DNA of 64,000 nucleotides from Alisma plantago-aquatica (taxonomy: Eukaryota > Streptophyta > Magnoliopsida > Alismatales > Alismataceae): contig OY856413.1 of NCBI GenBank assembly GCA_963693085.1, forward strand, positions 546,897,879-546,961,878, in the 5' to 3' direction. The notes beneath the pieces were generated by a model, which searched no databases, was not told the origin of the DNA, and saw nothing but the letters and a program-made list of their open reading frames with translations. Both the position numbers and the translations under genes were made by a program. This document shows, one piece after another, positions 60,033 through 64,000 of the stretch (position 1 is its first letter; each line of letters begins with the position of its first letter).

Positions 60033-61573
60033 TGTAACATACTAAATTTTGGAGTTTTTTTTCCTTTTTGGTCCTCTTTTCCATATTTTCCTTTCATTTC
60101 TATCCTCTTTGGCCTTTCTATTTAATTTGTGGACAATATGATGGTTTAATGAGCATTTGTTCACCTTTTATTCCAATATTTGGATTTATGCACAAATACC
60201 TCAGTGGAAGCTTAGTAATGGGTCAAATATGCAAAATATCCACTTAAGTGATAAAAAGAATAAATAAATTCGTCCTAGAACTTTCTAGTGCTTTTTAGAA
60301 TATGAAAAAGAAAGAAAATCCTGAAATATAAATAAAGGAGATGATAAATGCAATACTTGGGGATAATATGGAATATTTTGGATAAAAGAAGATAATGAGT
60401 AATATATTGTTCCAAAAATCCTAAATATAAACCCAAGAAGATAATTTGTATATCAATTTCATTTTCTTGACTTAAAATTTACTTAATGGCCAAGTATCAT
60501 CTAATTTGGATAATAAATAAATATATAATGCCTTTAATACAAGACAATGGGAAATAAGCCAAGAAAGAGAGATAAAATATTTAATGCCCTCAAATTAGAA
60601 AAATAACTCTAGATTCGTAATCTAAACATAAAAATAAGCCTTTCGTAAAATTTGCATTTAATTTGGTCAATGTTTAATATTTTATTTTATTCAGGAGAGA
60701 GAAAATGATTTAGAGACTAAAAATATTAAATATATGTTGATAAAAATATTTAATCTCAAAAAAGTGTTCCTAACGTTTATTATTACTTGTATACCAAGTT
60801 TCATATTTTTTAGAAAGTTTCTAGATGCCTCTAATAAATTAAAAGGTTAAATAAGTGATAAAATTTAAATGAATTAAATAAAACTATAAAAGTCTTCAAA
60901 AAATAAAATAATGCAAAATTCGTTTTTAAATGTTAAAATATACGTTTGAATGAATTTTGAATCAATTTGGAAAATATTTTATAAGTAGGTGAATTTAGGA
61001 GAGAGAAAGTGTGTAAATATTAAAATCATTAATTAAAATAATAAAGGATATCAAAAAATGGAAATAATACTAAATTAATATCAAAAATATTAAATGTAAC
61101 TTGTGGGTCAAGTTTTATAATTTTTGGATAATCCTAGAGTCATTAAAGAAGGAGGAAAGATAAAAAGATATTTGAATTATTTAACCTTCTAAAATTCCCC
61201 AAAAGTCAAAACTAATTCCATATTTGGATTCTATGCGTCAAAATCAGTCAGAGTATGAATTTTGGTTATTTTTGGAGATCGTTTATGCCCTGATATAAGG
61301 AGAGAGAAAATGAAATTGAATTTAATGTCTCACTATATTCGTTTTCAATTGGGAATCGTATTTATTTGTCGCGCGTGGCTCACAACCGTTGGATGTTGAT
61401 CGCCCTGATCGTCATCTACCTCATGCAAAAAAGGAAACCGGCCATACAAGTAGCCCAAATTCCTCTCCCAAAGTTCTCTCACCTCAGTGCTTGGTTTTTC
61501 GAGATTCTTTCTCCATTGTCCTCGCGAGTGTCTCCTCTATGCAACGAGCCCTAACTTGATCCCTGGTGTGGAC

Positions 61574-61581
61574 TATATAAG
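61574..61581 (+). promoter_or_regulatory. Solo LTR TATA box
   Basis: TATATAAG in GTGGACTATATAAGGAAGCCC, about 1.54 kb into the LTR and inside the G+C-rich block, the same relative setting as in array B. Confidence 0.7.
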
Positions 61582-61612
61582 GAAGCCCTAAATATACCTC
61601 ACCGGATGCACG

Positions 61613-61741
61613 ATGACCGAGTTACGGACTTCTCGCTATCGCCTTCAGTTACTTCTGGACGGAATCAAAACCTTCCTCCACACCTCCTATGCCCCTCCTC
61701 TTCACCAATTTGGTTCTAGGGAGTTGATATTGCCACCATGA
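61613..61741 (+). other. 42-codon ORF downstream of solo LTR TATA box
   Basis: The first ATG after the TATA box (39 bp). It begins MTELRTSRYRLQLLLDG. The LQLLL block sits at nearly the same place as in the array B short ORF (TLQLLL), though the rest differs. Possible conserved leader peptide; weak evidence. Confidence 0.25.
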
Positions 61742-63801
61742 GGCCGAGTACCTATTTGGTTTGGCGCGACTTCCGTCAGGGGCTCTCCGTGATGTCCCTC
61801 GAATTCATGGAACGGAAAGGATCTACACGACCTACTCGAGGTCCTTCTGTTCGCAGTTAACCCTGGAGTTCACCAGGATGGTTCCCCCAAGAACTCACCT
61901 CAGTTCCGCCGCCGGCCATCATCATCGACCCTTCTCAGTCACTCCCTGACGCCGGTAGGACCTCCTTTGATCTCGTCTCATGTCTTTAGATCCTTCCATG
62001 TAAGAAGATCATTGGTTTCCTTGCTTTATCGCTGCTTTTCCCTTATAGTTCCGATTTGCTCTATTTTGTGATCTGTAGTTTGCTTGGAGGATCTTTCACC
62101 TCCATCGCTGCTTGCTGAACTCGAGCAGTTGGTATTTGAGTTCGGGGTGGTTTCACATATGTGTTAGGCTCGTTCCCTGATCAAGAGGTCGACAAATCTT
62201 CACTTCTACTCACCGGCCTACTCCTGTGGATGGCCATGGTGTGAGCGTGATCGGGGAGCAGACAATCCCCTCGTCGCTCTGCCCATCGCTTCTTCACTCA
62301 TTTTTTTTGTTTTCCTCCAGGGGCATAAGCATCTTTTCTTAATTGTTTTTTTTCCTTTGAACACATGACTTGGCCACCCTTTATTGGTCCAAATCAACAG
62401 GCGGGCCCGACCTCTCGCTCTCTCACACTCTCTGTTTGTTACGAAGTGCCTACGTGGCAATTTCTAATTGATTGGTTTTAGAAAATTTGTGTCTTTTGAT
62501 TCGTTGGTCGAAAAATAAAAGTAAGATATGTTTTGGAATTGGGAGAACGTAATCTATCTAATAAAACTACTTTCGTGGTTTGATTCTGATGTTTTCGAAT
62601 ACATATTTTTAAGGATGATTTAAATTACTCTAAAATATTGAAAATTGCCTAAAAAGTCAGTATCTCAAAAATATACAAACCTATATGTTATTTTGATCAG
62701 AAGAACGTAAATAAGATAGTAGTGAGGTTTTCAGAGTCTAATTTGATTATTTGTGGAAAAAGTCGATGGTTTTGAGGTTTTAATCCTTTAATGAATATAC
62801 ATAGATCTAATACATGGATATAATGATGAAATTAGGGCAAGTGGATCTGATCTCGTGTAAAAGTTATGAAAAGTGGTTTTAGGATTCTAAAGAATAAGGT
62901 ATGTGCATTTAACCTTTCAGTTGGGAATATTTGTGCCTTGTCCTACTTTTCCCACAATGAGGTTTATTTGAACCCTACATCTTATGCTCTTGATTATTTT
63001 GCTCTACTTGCCTCATAATCAGTTTGAAATATTGTTCTTGGGTCTTGGTACCCTTTTTCCATGTTGTATTTGGATGATGCTATTACTTGCCATTGTTTCT
63101 ATCCTATTGATTTTATTAGACTAATTAACTAGTGTAGTGGTACTTGTATGTACAACCACCCATAGTTGGGGAATGTGTTATTTCTCCCATGGGGAACGTG
63201 TTACTCTCCTCCACACACAAAATGTGTGTAGATGACTGGGAATGTGTTACTCTCCCCTCACCCTTTTGGTTGAAGGTCTGGTAGGTGCTTCAACCCTACA
63301 TAGTTAAGATAGTCAATATTAATCATACATGCAAATCCTTAGTTATATATTGTTTATGGAAAGCATCTATTGAAATATTCTTTTGTATATGGCCTCATTC
63401 TCTTGATTGTCTTCATCTTATGATGAACCCTAGCCTACTTTTACATTTCTTGTATTACTATCTTAGAATAGTTTAGTGACACATACTTTTACTTTCCTTT
63501 CCCTTTTACTGGGTGCCTTCCCAACCACCCAGATGTGGAGTAAGGTGATGAATAAGACTTGAAGATCTTAGGTTGGCTTGGACTTAGCTGATGGATATGT
63601 TGCTCGGAGACAAAAGCGGAGTAGTCTAGACTTCCCTCTACTTAGATCATCTTTTTGTATAAAGCATGTACACCCATATTGGGAGAATTTTTATGTACAC
63701 CTTATTTAAATTGAATATAGTCAAAATTTTATCTTCCACTGGTTTCCAAATGAGTTTTGATTATCATAATTAGTAGAGGGTGGTTTATACCACTCTTTAC
63801 A

Positions 63802-63806
63802 CCATT
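63802..63806. repeat. Solo LTR target-site duplication, right (CCATT)
   Basis: See 60028-60032; integrase sequence resumes immediately on the minus strand. Confidence 0.8.
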
Positions 63807-64000
63807 AGTTTGTGGGTGGTACACAGTACTGAAATATAGATCAATTCCCATCACTTCTTGAATTTGACTCCACAGTCGAGAGGTGAACTTTAGGTCACAA
63901 TAAAATATTATCACCTTGGGTACACCATGCAGATGAACTATCTACTCCACATATGATTGTGCCATGTCTTATACCTTATAGTTGGACTTGAAAGGCAGAA
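63802..64000 (-). pseudogene. Chromovirus integrase core remnant, continues outside window
   Basis: The upstream half of the interrupted integrase, minus strand. It reads IVHLHGVPKV, CDLKFTSRLW (position of the second catalytic Asp, canonical SDRGPQFTSRFW) and LYFSTVYHPQTNG, where the solo LTR breaks it; DGQSERT follows at 60027. Stops upstream of IVHLHG show decay. The remaining pol, gag and 5' LTR should lie beyond 64000. Confidence 0.88.

Larger units (their letters stand above)
60033..63801 (+). mobile_element. Solo LTR, 3,769 bp, giant-LTR subfamily C
   Basis: TGTAACATACTAAATTTTGG...CACTCTTTACA with no internal region or second LTR, inserted in the chromovirus integrase with a 5-bp duplication. 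Organisation parallels array B LTRs: an AT-rich first part with GGAGAGAGAAAGT, a G+C-rich promoter block (61370-62460) with TATA box, CT-rich stretch near 62412-62435, a GATTGG block, then an AT-rich tail with GGGAATGTGTTACTCTCC and TAGTCAAAATTTTATCTTCC (array B: TAGTCAAATATTTTCTTCC). Presumably left after LTR-LTR recombination. Confidence 0.9.

Overview
The window is intergenic, transposon-packed nuclear DNA of a land plant, almost certainly an angiosperm. I found no host gene, rRNA, tRNA gene or CRISPR array in 64 kb. The plant assignment rests on Ty1/copia, Athila-like and Tekay-like Ty3/gypsy retrotransposons, plant LINEs carrying a C-terminal RNase H, and LTR primer-binding sites complementary to initiator tRNA-Met (TGGTATCAGAGC). 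The species cannot be named from this sequence. Most coding sequence is broken by stops and frameshifts. The largest intact reading frame is the 579-codon tail of a LINE ORF2 at 11492-13231.

Layout. (1) 1-3398 and 30740-36165 hold two + strand Ty1/copia remnants, which lie in an Athila-like element whose RNase H and integrase continue at 36166-37730. (2) 3399-30734 is one minus-strand array of four LTRs of about 3.2 kb, separated by three internal segments of only about 440 bp and flanked by the 5-bp repeat GTAAC. It has been interrupted three times: a 5'-truncated LINE (11468-13397), a complete LTR element with 3.0-kb LTRs and a non-coding interior (14981-23331), and an internally deleted LINE (24466-27193). 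Each interruption has a perfect target-site duplication, and empty sites remain visible in sibling units. (3) 37731-40645 is decayed sequence without a clear gene. (4) 40651-56115 is a second, younger array on the + strand: four LTRs of about 3,365 bp and three internal segments of 670 bp, flanked by GAATT/GAATC. (5) 57374-64000 holds a minus-strand Tekay-like chromovirus remnant (3' LTR, PPT, chromodomain, integrase). A 3,769-bp solo LTR (60033-63801) has inserted in its integrase.

How the parts relate. The two arrays and the solo LTR appear to be three subfamilies of one group of giant-LTR elements. They share termini (TGTAA...TTACA), the iMet primer site, end-of-element sequence and several internal blocks. 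In both arrays the internal segment is too short for gag-pol, so these elements must be non-autonomous. The chromovirus remnant at the right edge ends with the same kind of PPT context and is the natural candidate for the enzyme-supplying lineage. The arrays probably grew by unequal recombination after insertion. The most unusual features are the four-LTR arrays, a doubled polypurine tract conserved between both array families, and a short reading frame immediately downstream of the LTR TATA box.
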